A program made the translations under genes and the position numbers. This document shows, piece by piece, positions 16,359-24,010 of a DNA stretch of 39,284 nt (position 1 is its first letter; each line of letters starts with the position of its first letter). Source of the stretch: Thermanaerothrix sp. (GTDB lineage Bacteria > Synergistota > Synergistia > Synergistales > Synergistaceae); contig JAOACP010000018.1 in the NCBI GenBank assembly GCA_026417795.1, forward strand, positions 1-39,284. Reading direction: 5' to 3'. The notes beneath the pieces are model-generated. The model did not search any database. It was not told the origin of the DNA and was given only the letters and a program-made list of their open reading frames with translations.

Positions 16359-17539
16359 TGCCCTTGTCGCTTCCCAAGGAGCTGCTTTTTGAAATCCCTT
16401 GGGATGTGGAATCGGAGGTTCTGGGGGGCGATCTTTCCCTATACGTTCATGTGCCCTTCTGCGTTAGAAAGTGCCTTTACTGTTCCTTCCCCAGCGCTCC
16501 CATGGGCCCTTTGGATGAGGAGCTTTACGTAGATGCTCTGTGCGACGAGATGGCATCTTGGGCTAGGCACCTTAAGGGCAGGAAGCTGTTTTCTCTATAC
16601 GTGGGCGGAGGGACCCCTTCCAGGCTTTCCTGCCCTGCCTGGGAGAGGGTGTTGAAACGCCTGTGGTGTCTTTTCGATCCGTCGGACCTTAAAGAGGTTA
16701 CCTTTGAGGCAAACCCGGAAAGCCTGAGCATCTCCCTGTTAAGGACCTGGACGGACCTATGTCCTATACCCATCCGGCTGAGCCTTGGGGTCCAGAGCTT
16801 CTGCGACTTGGACCTTTTGGCCCTTGGCAGGCCCCATACGGTCAAAGATGCAAAAAGGGCATGCGATATGGTTTTGAGCCATGGGCTGTCCCTTAGCCTG
16901 GACATAATGTTCCGGCTCCCTTGCCAGACCATCAAGGGATTTGCCGTTACTTTAAAGGAGGCGGTTAGGTCCGGGGCGGAGCACCTGTCCGCGTATGAGC
17001 TGTCGATAGAGGAAGGAACTCCGTATAGCTCCATGAACCTGAACTTTTGTGAGGATGGTTATGTTTTTTATAGGTATCTCCAGTGGTACCTTGCCAATAA
17101 GGGGTTTGTCCACTACGAGATATCCAACTTTGCGCTGAACCGGGCGTTTCGTTTGCACAACCTTAGATATTGGCTCGGAGGGGACTTCCTGGGCATCGGC
17201 CCCGGGGCATGGAGCTGCATAGGAGGGGCTAGGTACCGGAACGCATCGGATCTCAAGGAATGGGCTCGGTTGGTCGACCTCTCCGGCAAGGGGGTTGATT
17301 TTGGCGAGTTCCTTTCGGACAAATCAAGAAGGGCGGAAAGGGCGGTGCTTAGGCTCAGAACCATTTGGGGGTTACGCCCTGAATCGGAGGACGAGCCCAT
17401 GGTCGCAGTGCTGTCTTCCTTGGAGGATGATCTGGTTCAACGCAATAGAGATCTCAGTGGGAGAGATGTTTACCGGCTCACCCCAAGGGGGTTTAGGGTG
17501 GCTAATCGTATATGGGGGATGCTCCTTCCGGATGATTAG
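16358..17539 (+). CDS. hemW: HemW-type radical SAM protein (heme chaperone family)
   Basis: The 393-residue protein has YVHVPFCVRKCLYCSF with cluster cysteines C35, C39 and C42. A phenylalanine follows in place of the fourth cysteine of true coproporphyrinogen oxidase HemN, which points to HemW. GGGTPS, RLSLGVQSF and HYEISNFAL are further family segments. HemW proteins bind heme and are proposed to deliver it; an anaerobe with few heme proteins may use it differently. It directly follows lepA with a 1-bp overlap, a widely conserved pairing. The usual next genes hrcA and grpE are absent here. Confidence 0.92.
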   Translation: MPLSLPKELLFEIPWDVESEVLGGDLSLYVHVPFCVRKCLYCSFPSAPMGPLDEELYVDALCDEMASWARHLKGRKLFSLYVGGGTPSRLSCPAWERVLKRLWCLFDPSDLKEVTFEANPESLSISLLRTWTDLCPIPIRLSLGVQSFCDLDLLALGRPHTVKDAKRACDMVLSHGLSLSLDIMFRLPCQTIKGFAVTLKEAVRSGAEHLSAYELSIEEGTPYSSMNLNFCEDGYVFYRYLQWYLANKGFVHYEISNFALNRAFRLHNLRYWLGGDFLGIGPGAWSCIGGARYRNASDLKEWARLVDLSGKGVDFGEFLSDKSRRAERAVLRLRTIWGLRPESEDEPMVAVLSSLEDDLVQRNRDLSGRDVYRLTPRGFRVANRIWGMLLPDD

Positions 17540-17551
17540 AGGTGGGGGTGG

Positions 17552-18100
17552 TTGGTATTGGATTACCTGGTCTTAGGGCTGGAGGACGATGACTCCCTGG
17601 AGGAGAAATTGCACGGTCTCCTTGAGCGCATTGCGGTGCATAAACGTTTAGAATTGCCTCTTGTGGGTTATGAGACTCAGGTAGGACCGTCCCTTAGGGA
17701 CGTCTTGCCCTTCTTCGGAGACGTCCCTTCATCGGGAGATGGGTGGGTAAGGCTTTATGGATCCTTTTCTGATCAAGGAAGCTTGGCCATGATGGTAGGA
17801 CGCAGCCTTAAGGGGTTTAACCTCCCCATGGGGGCATGGTATACATCCCCGCCAGGTCCGCCTGGTGGTTCATGGGGGCTTATAGGGATGGCTGACCAGG
17901 GTTGGATCGTCCTTTTTGACGACTCCATCCAGGAGCCCATGAAGGAAAGGCTCAGCGACAGCATTATGGTGGCATACTTGCCCTTTGAAATTTTGGAGGG
18001 CAATCCGATCGAACCTCACATGGAATCTGAGACGGTTCAGCGGATAATGCTCCGGTGGCTTCTTGCGTACCTTCCAGATAGGGAGGATTATGACGTCTGA
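17552..18100 (+). CDS. Protein of unknown function between hemW and selA
   Basis: I do not recognise this 182-residue protein. It is acidic and soluble-looking, with no signal peptide or membrane span. Visible traits are an Asp/Glu-rich start (GLEDDDSLEEKL), a Gly-Pro-rich central turn (SPPGPPGGSWG) and a Trp-rich C-terminal half. The start is probably TTG 17552 or 17558, following GAGGTGGGGG. It lies 12 bp after hemW and about 19 bp before the chosen selA start, so it is probably co-transcribed with both. That position alone does not tell its function. Codon use resembles its neighbours, so I take it as a real gene. Confidence 0.75.
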   Translation: MVLDYLVLGLEDDDSLEEKLHGLLERIAVHKRLELPLVGYETQVGPSLRDVLPFFGDVPSSGDGWVRLYGSFSDQGSLAMMVGRSLKGFNLPMGAWYTSPPGPPGGSWGLIGMADQGWIVLFDDSIQEPMKERLSDSIMVAYLPFEILEGNPIEPHMESETVQRIMLRWLLAYLPDREDYDV

Positions 18101-18118
18101 TGAGAGGTGGTGTCGAAC

Positions 18119-19528
18119 GTGTCGTTTGATTTTAACGCCTTTATGAGGCAGATACCTTCCATGTCAGAGCTCCTGAGCCTTCCCTGGGTCCCATCAATGG
18201 AGGAGGCGCTTGGAAGAAACGCGGTTAAAAGCGTGTTCGCCGAGGTCATTGGAGAATTCCGCGAGATGATCAGGGAGGGGAAGATATCTTCCATAGATGG
18301 GGAATCGATAGTCAGGGAAGCAAAGGCTAGAATGGCCCAGCGTTCCGGCTGGAGCCTGCGGCGGGTTTTAAACGGAACTGGTGTGGTGGTCCATACCAAC
18401 CTAGGCAGGTCCCCGTTGCCCCTTGAGGTTGTAAGGCATGTGGAGGAAGTGGCGGCGGGATATAGCACCCTGGAATTCTCCCTTGAGGAAGGAGTTAGAG
18501 GCCACCGTAACCAACATGTGGAGTGGCTTATATGTCAACTGACCGGGGCGGACGGTGCAGTGGTTGTCAATAACAACGCCGCTGCGGTCCTTCTTTGTCT
18601 TGCGGGGCTGGCGTCCGGCAAGGAGGCTATAGTGTCCCGCGGCGAGTTGGTGGAAATAGGGGGATCTTTCAGGATACCTGAGATACTGTCCTTCGCTGGA
18701 GCCAAGATGGTGGAGGTGGGGACCACCAATAGAACCCACCTAAAAGACTATGAATCTGCAATAAGTGACAACACCTCGGTGCTGTTGAAGGTTCATCCGT
18801 CCAACTTCCGAATAGAAGGGTTTCACTGCTCTGTGGACAGACAACAGCTGGCCCAGCTTGCACTTTCCCGTGGGCTTACGCTGGTTGAGGACCTGGGCAG
18901 CGGGCTTTTGGAGCCACTGGATAACGGGATGTTGACCGGAGAGCCCACGGTTAAAGAGTGTCTTTACCAGGGGGTGGACCTGGTTACTTTCTCTGGGGAT
19001 AAGCTTCTTGGCGGGCCCCAGATAGGAGTAATTGCCGGAAGGCGGCAGCTTACGGACCGACTGAAGAAGCATCCCCTCATGAGGGCTTTTCGAGTTGATA
19101 AGATGACCCTAGCTGCCTTTGAGGGGATACTCCGGATGATGCTGCAGGGAAGAGGGGATCAAATACCCACCAGGGCTATGCTTATGGAGGGGCCTGAAAG
19201 GCTTAAAAGGAGGGCCCAAAGGATTGCTTCTGCCTGTAGGAGGAGGCTTGGTGAGTTGTCCATGCCTGGAGGTGCAAGGGTTATCCCCGTGGAGGACGCG
19301 GTTGGCGGCGGGGCGTTCCCTGCGGTCCCCCTTAAGGGGTACGGTGTGACGCTTGACCTTCCGTCCCTAGGGGGGGCTTCCAGGGTGCAGCGGCTTTTTA
19401 GGAAGGCAGTTCCTCCTGTGGTTTTGGGGGTGGATGACGGGATGCCGTGCCTGCACGTGAGGACCCTCTTGGTTGGCGAAGAGACGCTCTTTATGAAGGC
19501 GTTCGATCACGTGCTGGGGGTGAGATGA
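18119..19528 (+). CDS. selA: L-seryl-tRNA(Sec) selenium transferase
   Basis: SelA is the PLP enzyme that turns seryl-tRNA(Sec) into selenocysteinyl-tRNA(Sec) using selenophosphate. N-terminal RQIPSMSELL, VLNGTGVVVHTNLGRSP, the EVGTTNRTH segment and the PLP lysine in FSGDKLLGGPQ identify it. GTG codons at 18107 and 18110 fall within the GAGGTGG ribosome site; GTG 18119, about 8 nt after it, gives 469 residues and the normal N-terminus. selB follows with an overlap, so selenocysteine is used by this organism. No selD or selC tRNA is visible in the window. Confidence 0.95.
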   Translation: MSFDFNAFMRQIPSMSELLSLPWVPSMEEALGRNAVKSVFAEVIGEFREMIREGKISSIDGESIVREAKARMAQRSGWSLRRVLNGTGVVVHTNLGRSPLPLEVVRHVEEVAAGYSTLEFSLEEGVRGHRNQHVEWLICQLTGADGAVVVNNNAAAVLLCLAGLASGKEAIVSRGELVEIGGSFRIPEILSFAGAKMVEVGTTNRTHLKDYESAISDNTSVLLKVHPSNFRIEGFHCSVDRQQLAQLALSRGLTLVEDLGSGLLEPLDNGMLTGEPTVKECLYQGVDLVTFSGDKLLGGPQIGVIAGRRQLTDRLKKHPLMRAFRVDKMTLAAFEGILRMMLQGRGDQIPTRAMLMEGPERLKRRAQRIASACRRRLGELSMPGGARVIPVEDAVGGGAFPAVPLKGYGVTLDLPSLGGASRVQRLFRKAVPPVVLGVDDGMPCLHVRTLLVGEETLFMKAFDHVLGVR

Positions 19529-21426
19529 TGGAGTACCCCTTTGTTTTAGGCACCGCAGGTCATATAGATCATGGCAAAACCACGTTAGTTAAGGCCCTTA
19601 CGGGGGTTGACTGTGATAGGTTAATTGAGGAAAAGCGGCGTGGAATAACCATAGAGCTTGGCTTTGCTCCTTTGACCATCGGGGATCGGGTGGTCAGCGT
19701 GGTGGATGTACCGGGCCACGAGAAGTTCATACGGCAAATGGTGGCCGGAGCAGCCGGTGTTGATGCGGTTATGATGGTTGTGGCGGTGGACGAAGGGGTT
19801 ATGCCTCAAACCAGGGAACACCTTGAAATCCTGGAGCTTTTAGGGGTCCGGCGGGGAATAGTGGTTATGACGAAGGTCGATGCGGTGGACCCCGAGATTC
19901 TGGCCCTGGCGGAGGAGGAGGTAAGGGAGGCTTTTCGTGGGACATTCCTGGAAGGTTCTCCGTTGGTCAGGACCAGTGCCGTGACCGGTGTTGGCCTTGA
20001 GGAGCTGAAGGAGGCCATAGGCAGACTGGTGGAGGCATCCCCCGTAAGGAGTAGAGACGGAGAGCTTTTTCTGCCTATAGACAGGGCTTTTTCAGTGCCT
20101 GGATTTGGTACTGTGGTAACTGGGACCATATATAACGGCTCCATTCGAGAGGGAGATGAGGTCACCGTAGTTCCCTCCGGTCTGTCCTCCAAGGTGAGGT
20201 CCGTGCAGGTTCACGGCCAGAAGGTTAGGGAGGCCGTGGCGGGGCAGCGCAGCGCCGTGAACATCCCTGGGGTGGGGGTGGATCAGCTTCAAAGGGGAGA
20301 TGTGCTTACCGCTAAGGGTTCATGTATGCCAACCCAAAGGCTTGGCGTTTGGCTCAAGGTTTTGGGTTCAGCGGTGGAGCCTGTAAGGCATTGGCAGCGT
20401 CTTAGGCTGCACCTTGGTACAGCTGAGGTCATGGCAAGGGTTGCCCTTCTTAATGGTACAAGCCTAGAGCCTTCCAGCGAGGGGCCAGCACTGCTGATTC
20501 TGGAAGAGCCGGTGGCCGCCATGGGATCCCAGCGCTTCATCGTTAGGTTCTACAGCCCCCTTAGAACCATAGGGGGAGGGGAGGTTATCCTGCCTTACGC
20601 GGAGGGGGTAAAGAGCCGGTCCCGCAGGGAGGCTATGTCCAATCTGTTGACGGGTCTTAAGAACGCCGCGTCTCCGGTGGAGAAGGTTTGCCGGTACCTT
20701 GAATACCGACACGTGGCATCCCCCTCGGAAATAAAGCGAAACCTTAGCTTGGCTTCCCTGGATAGGGTGGTATGGGAGGGAGCTTCCGCGGGGTTGTGGG
20801 TGTTCGTGGGATCCCATGGCGGGGGATATGTCTTGGAAGCCAGGAAGGATGCGGAGATATCGCGTCTTATGACGGAAACTTTGGAGCGGTTCCATGCCGC
20901 TAATCCCCTGGAGAAGGGCATGCCGATGGATGAATTGGGAAGGTCCATGGGGTTGGATCAAAAGATCCTTAGGGTTTGGCTGGAGAGCAAGCGGGAACAA
21001 GGGATGGTCGTGTTGGAGGATGGGAGGGTTAGCCATCCGTCCTTTGTCAGGGATGTCGGTGCAGTGGCAGAAGCGCTGGAAAGGCTCAAGTGCTTTCTTG
21101 ATGAGAGGGGTTACATGCTTCCGGATCTTGTGGAAATAAAGAAGCATCTTGCCGTTGATGATAGTGCCTTCAAGAGGATTATATCCCTCGCCAGGGATGA
21201 GGGAGTTGGGGTTATTCTGCCCGGGGAGCTGTTTTTTTCGAGCAAGTTACAAAGATCCCTGTGGGAGACCTTAGCCCAGATGGAGGAGATCACCGTGGCA
21301 TCGGTGAGGGATAAGCTGGGGCTTAGCAGAAAGTACGTGATGCCCATGTTGGAGCACATGGATTCCATTGGCGTAACAAGGAGGGTTCAGGACAAGAGGG
21401 TCCTTTTGAAGCGTCCTGCCGGTTAG
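19525..21426 (+). CDS. selB: Selenocysteine-specific elongation factor
   Basis: SelB carries Sec-tRNA to UGA codons marked by a SECIS hairpin. At about 633 residues it has an EF-Tu-like GTPase (GHIDHGKT at 12-19, DVPGHEKF from 61, TKVD), beta-barrel domains, and a long C-terminal region of winged-helix repeats ending in DKLGLSRKYVMPMLEHMD, which in the family bind the mRNA hairpin. The ATG at 19525 overlaps the selA stop; an ATG follows one codon later. The frame upstream of it lies within selA. Confidence 0.96.
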   Translation: MMEYPFVLGTAGHIDHGKTTLVKALTGVDCDRLIEEKRRGITIELGFAPLTIGDRVVSVVDVPGHEKFIRQMVAGAAGVDAVMMVVAVDEGVMPQTREHLEILELLGVRRGIVVMTKVDAVDPEILALAEEEVREAFRGTFLEGSPLVRTSAVTGVGLEELKEAIGRLVEASPVRSRDGELFLPIDRAFSVPGFGTVVTGTIYNGSIREGDEVTVVPSGLSSKVRSVQVHGQKVREAVAGQRSAVNIPGVGVDQLQRGDVLTAKGSCMPTQRLGVWLKVLGSAVEPVRHWQRLRLHLGTAEVMARVALLNGTSLEPSSEGPALLILEEPVAAMGSQRFIVRFYSPLRTIGGGEVILPYAEGVKSRSRREAMSNLLTGLKNAASPVEKVCRYLEYRHVASPSEIKRNLSLASLDRVVWEGASAGLWVFVGSHGGGYVLEARKDAEISRLMTETLERFHAANPLEKGMPMDELGRSMGLDQKILRVWLESKREQGMVVLEDGRVSHPSFVRDVGAVAEALERLKCFLDERGYMLPDLVEIKKHLAVDDSAFKRIISLARDEGVGVILPGELFFSSKLQRSLWETLAQMEEITVASVRDKLGLSRKYVMPMLEHMDSIGVTRRVQDKRVLLKRPAG

Positions 21427-21470
21427 TGGACCTGCAGCCCTGCTTACCCCTTGCTTTTGCTTAAAAGCCC

Positions 21471-21499
21471 TTGAAAAAGATCAGCTTTGGGTGTAATAT
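21471..21499 (+). promoter_or_regulatory. Promoter of veg (and probably ispE-purR)
   Basis: TTGAAA at 21471-21476 and TAATAT at 21494-21499 are separated by 17 bp in the 104-bp gap after selB. A start near 21506 gives a leader of about 25 nt to the veg ATG. Confidence 0.75.
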
Positions 21500-21530
21500 T
21501 CTAAAAATCTTATAACTGGGAGTGTGGCCC

Positions 21531-21776
21531 ATGGCAAGATCTCTTGAGCATATAAGGGAGCTGGTTAAGCAGCACAGGGGGTCAAGGGTCTCTTACCGCT
21601 CGATGAATGGCAGGCGGAAGGTGGAGGAGCGGGAGGGGGTAATAACGGAGATTTACCCGTCTCTATTCACCCTCTACGTTGAATCCCAACGGAGCACGGT
21701 GTCGTTTAGCTATGCGGACGTGCTCACGAGGGAGGTAATACTGGAGCTTCTGCCTGGTCATGAGAGGTTGGCTTAA
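21531..21776 (+). CDS. veg: Veg family protein (DUF1021)
   Basis: This 81-residue protein matches the B. subtilis Veg pattern: LEHIRELVKQHRG, then NGRRKVEEREGVI, EIYPSLFTLYV and SFSYADVLT near the end. In B. subtilis Veg promotes biofilm matrix expression; its molecular action is unclear. The ATG at 21531 follows GGGAG with 8 nt spacing. Its place directly before ispE and purR is the Firmicutes order. The last residues (ELLPGHERLA) are not conserved features that I know of. Confidence 0.9.
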   Translation: MARSLEHIRELVKQHRGSRVSYRSMNGRRKVEEREGVITEIYPSLFTLYVESQRSTVSFSYADVLTREVILELLPGHERLA

Positions 21777-21826
21777 GGGTATTTTTATGACGGGCAGCAC
21801 GTCGGGAAAAGAGAAAATCCTTTGAG

Positions 21827-21876
21827 GCGCCCCGCCTTCGCAGGAAGCGAAAAAGGCCGGGGCGCTTCCCTTTTGC
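21827..21876 (+). terminator. Terminator or attenuator between veg and ispE
   Basis: GCGCCCCG (21827-21834) pairs with CGGGGCGC (21858-21865), with an inner TTCGC/GCGAA hairpin, and TTCCCTTTT follows. It would limit read-through from the strong veg promoter into ispE-purR. No obvious separate promoter for ispE lies after it, so partial read-through is likely. Confidence 0.7.
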
Positions 21877-21892
21877 TATTTGCTAGGAGGAG

Positions 21893-22744
21893 ATGGCCTT
21901 GGAGTATGTGGTTCCCTGCAGCATGAAAGTTAACCTGTGTCTTTGGGTGGGCTCTCCTGGGAGGGATGGCTATCATCCGGTGAGGACCCTTTTTTTGAAG
22001 CTGAGATCCCCGGAGTTTCTTAAACTGAGGTCCTCCGATCGTTTTAGGCTGTTTCATCGTGGCGATCCATTTTACGGGGAACACATAGTGGAACGAGCGG
22101 CTGCTATGGTTTATGGGGCGGGGCTTGGTGTGCCTCAAGTGGAGGTAGAGTGCTTCAAAGCCCTGCCTGTGGGCGGTGGTGTTGGTGCAGGCAGCGGGAA
22201 CGCTGGGGCTTTCTTGCGTTGGGCCTTTGGCTTGCTAGGTAGGCCGGTTGATATGTCCATGGCGGCTAAGCTTGGAAGCGATGTCCCGTTTCTTGCTTCT
22301 GAGATGAATCTGGCTTGGGCGGAAGGGCGGGGAGAAGCCCTTTCCCCGGTGGAAGGCCGTGTTATGCACCTTGAATGCCTAGTGGGTTTCCCCGTGTGGC
22401 CCATGTCCACATCGGTGGCCTATCGAATGTTAGACCAGATAAGGCCCCAAGCGAAGCCCTTGCCTGAGAGGGACGACTTCTTGGATGTGCTGAGCGCCAT
22501 TGAAGGGGGAAGGGTCGTCGGCATTTTGCCTAACGATTTTTTGATTGTTTCTGAGAAAATAAGGGGAGAATATATTAAAATATGGGGCGTAGTTGAGGCA
22601 TCTGGAGCTCTTGCGTGGGGGCTTTGTGGAAGCGGCAGCGGCTTCTTTGGCTTATTCAAGGATCAGGAGGGCTTGGCCAAAGCTTACAGGGTGCTGGGTG
22701 CCTTTGATTTCGTTAAAAGTCTTATGCGGGTGGAGGTTTTTTAA
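21893..22744 (+). CDS. ispE: 4-diphosphocytidyl-2-C-methyl-D-erythritol kinase
   Basis: IspE phosphorylates CDP-methylerythritol in the MEP isoprenoid pathway. The protein is 283 residues. The catalytic Lys (K12, SMKVNL) and Asp (D130, LGSDVPF) are kept, as is the C-terminal GSGSGFFGLF. The GHMP phosphate loop reads PVGGGVGAGSGNAG, slightly off the usual PxGAGLGGGSSNAA, with Gly for the first conserved Ser. The ATG at 21893 is only 2 nt from AGGAGG; TTG 21899, with 8 nt spacing, may be the real start. Its stop overlaps the purR start by one base. Confidence 0.92.
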   Translation: MALEYVVPCSMKVNLCLWVGSPGRDGYHPVRTLFLKLRSPEFLKLRSSDRFRLFHRGDPFYGEHIVERAAAMVYGAGLGVPQVEVECFKALPVGGGVGAGSGNAGAFLRWAFGLLGRPVDMSMAAKLGSDVPFLASEMNLAWAEGRGEALSPVEGRVMHLECLVGFPVWPMSTSVAYRMLDQIRPQAKPLPERDDFLDVLSAIEGGRVVGILPNDFLIVSEKIRGEYIKIWGVVEASGALAWGLCGSGSGFFGLFKDQEGLAKAYRVLGAFDFVKSLMRVEVF

Positions 22745-23538
22745 TGAAGGGGCAGAGGACCGAGAGGTTAGTGAGGATAGCTTCCCGTTTCATGTTGGGC
22801 CCGTCGAGGCATCTTTCCCTTACCGATTTAGCTCAGGATTTCGAAGTGTCTAAGACGGTGATAAGCGATGACATGGAGATAATCCACAGAGCTTTTTCGG
22901 AGGAGATGCTTGGTGGCGTGGATGTCGACAGAGGCAGGAGCGGGGGGGCGTACTTTGTCCCTAGGGTTGGGGATGAGTTACGGCGTAAATGGCTTGGGCA
23001 AATTGCACAGACCCTTTCCCAGCCAGAGCGGGTTCTACCTGGAGGTTTTGTTTACTACACGGATTTGATATTTGATCCCAGAGTGGCATCCATGCTGGGC
23101 CTTATCATGGCATCTAATTTTTCAAGCCTTAAGCCGGATACAATAATGACATCAGAGGTAAAGGGCATACCCATTGCCATGTTTGCTGCCCATGCGCTGG
23201 GGGTCCCACTGTCAATTTGCAGGTTCAGGAATAGGCCTAGCGATGGGCCCGCCGTGGCGGTTCATTTCCCCACCGGAGCAGGAGACGTGAGGACCATGTA
23301 TATGGGGACAAGGCAGCTTGGCAGGAGCAAGAGGGTGCTTGTGATCGATGATTTCATGCGGGGAGGCAGCACAGTGTGGGGTATGCTTCAAATGGCCAGG
23401 GAGTTTGGCTCCGAGGTTGTGGGGGTGGGGGTCTTCATAGCCTCCGAAGAACCGGCCAAAAAGGCGGTGCCAAGCTACAACGCGCTGCTTACCGTATCCG
23501 GAGCCGGTGATTCGTTGAAGATAAGCGTTAACCGATGA
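22744..23538 (+). CDS. purR: Pur operon repressor PurR (B. subtilis type)
   Basis: PurR of this type has an N-terminal winged helix and a phosphoribosyltransferase-like domain that senses PRPP; it is unrelated to the LacI-type E. coli PurR. The 264-residue protein has the helix-turn-helix region around 24-50 (LTDLAQDFEVSKTVISDD) and the PRPP motif VLVIDDFMRGGST at 198-210. It lies directly behind ispE, the conserved order. The pur operon at 13 kb is its natural target, but I could not find the usual CCGAAC PurBox there, so the operator may differ. Confidence 0.93.
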   Translation: MKGQRTERLVRIASRFMLGPSRHLSLTDLAQDFEVSKTVISDDMEIIHRAFSEEMLGGVDVDRGRSGGAYFVPRVGDELRRKWLGQIAQTLSQPERVLPGGFVYYTDLIFDPRVASMLGLIMASNFSSLKPDTIMTSEVKGIPIAMFAAHALGVPLSICRFRNRPSDGPAVAVHFPTGAGDVRTMYMGTRQLGRSKRVLVIDDFMRGGSTVWGMLQMAREFGSEVVGVGVFIASEEPAKKAVPSYNALLTVSGAGDSLKISVNR

Positions 23539-23592
23539 CATTGATGATCAGAAGGATCCCAGGGTCTGGAGTAAAAAAATCTGCAACCCCAT

Positions 23593-23621
23593 TTGACGTA
23601 TCCGTGATCATGGGGTAGAAT
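23593..23621 (+). promoter_or_regulatory. Promoter of the ferredoxin gene (and tRNA)
   Basis: TTGACG at 23593-23598 and TAGAAT at 23616-23621 are separated by 17 bp. A start near 23628 lies just before the AGGAGGTG ribosome site of the ferredoxin. No separate promoter is apparent between the ferredoxin and the tRNA 20 bp downstream, so they may share this one. Confidence 0.8.
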
Positions 23622-23648
23622 GCTTCCTCGGGAGGAGGTGACCCCCTC

Positions 23649-23828
23649 ATGATCGTCCGGATTGAGGAGGATGAGTGCATAGGCTGTGGCGTGTGCGCTC
23701 AGATCTGCCCGGATGTGTTCGCCCTTGATGACGCGGTAGGCAAGGCCAAGGTGGTTAAGCCCGACGGTTCTCCTTGCGTCCAAGAGGCGGTGGACAGTTG
23801 TCCGGTCAGCTGCATTAAGGTTGACTAG
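23649..23828 (+). CDS. Small [4Fe-4S] ferredoxin, Thermotoga-like
   Basis: This 59-residue electron carrier starts MIVRIEEDECIGCGVC. Cysteines fall at 10, 13, 16, 20, 43, 51 and 55. In Thermotoga maritima ferredoxin the ligands are C10, C13, C16 and C51, with C20-C43 as a disulfide; all six positions coincide here, so one [4Fe-4S] cluster is expected. C55 (CPVSC) is additional. A strong AGGAGGTG lies about 8 nt before the ATG. Its partner enzymes are not in the window. Confidence 0.95.
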   Translation: MIVRIEEDECIGCGVCAQICPDVFALDDAVGKAKVVKPDGSPCVQEAVDSCPVSCIKVD

Positions 23829-23848
23829 GGGGATCGATCCTCTGAAAT

Positions 23849-23925
23849 GGGCCCATAGCTCAACGGGTTAGAGCCACCGGCTCATAACCGGAAGGTTCCT
23901 GGTTCGAGTCCAGGTGGGCCCACCA
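23849..23925 (+). tRNA. tRNA with CAT anticodon, probably tRNA-Ile2 (lysidine)
   Basis: The 77-nt cloverleaf has a GGGCCCA acceptor, the D-arm GCTC...GAGC, anticodon loop CTCATAA on a CCGG stem, TTCGAGT in the T-arm and an encoded CCA. CAT can mean elongator Met or Ile2 modified by TilS. The acceptor pairs C4-G69 and C5-G68 are the known E. coli TilS recognition pairs, favouring Ile2. That would matter in a genome rich in ATA codons such as this one. It is probably co-transcribed with the ferredoxin. Confidence 0.93.
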
Positions 23926-23935
23926 GCCTATCGAA

Positions 23936-23957
23936 AGCCGCCTAAGGGCGGCTTTTT
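23936..23957 (+). terminator. Terminator after the tRNA
   Basis: AGCCGCC and GGCGGCT form a 7-bp stem with a TAAG loop, followed by a run of five T. This is a clean intrinsic terminator that ends the ferredoxin-tRNA unit. Confidence 0.88.
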
Positions 23958-24010
23958 CTATATCCTTAGCTTAGAAAGAAGCGGTTTTATGCGCTTGGGG
24001 CGGTGGTGTC

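Noticed and set aside
16700-16720. Third copy of the GAGGCAA end-repeat motif in hemW
   Set aside because: Only seven bases match and it lies within conserved coding sequence, so it is chance.
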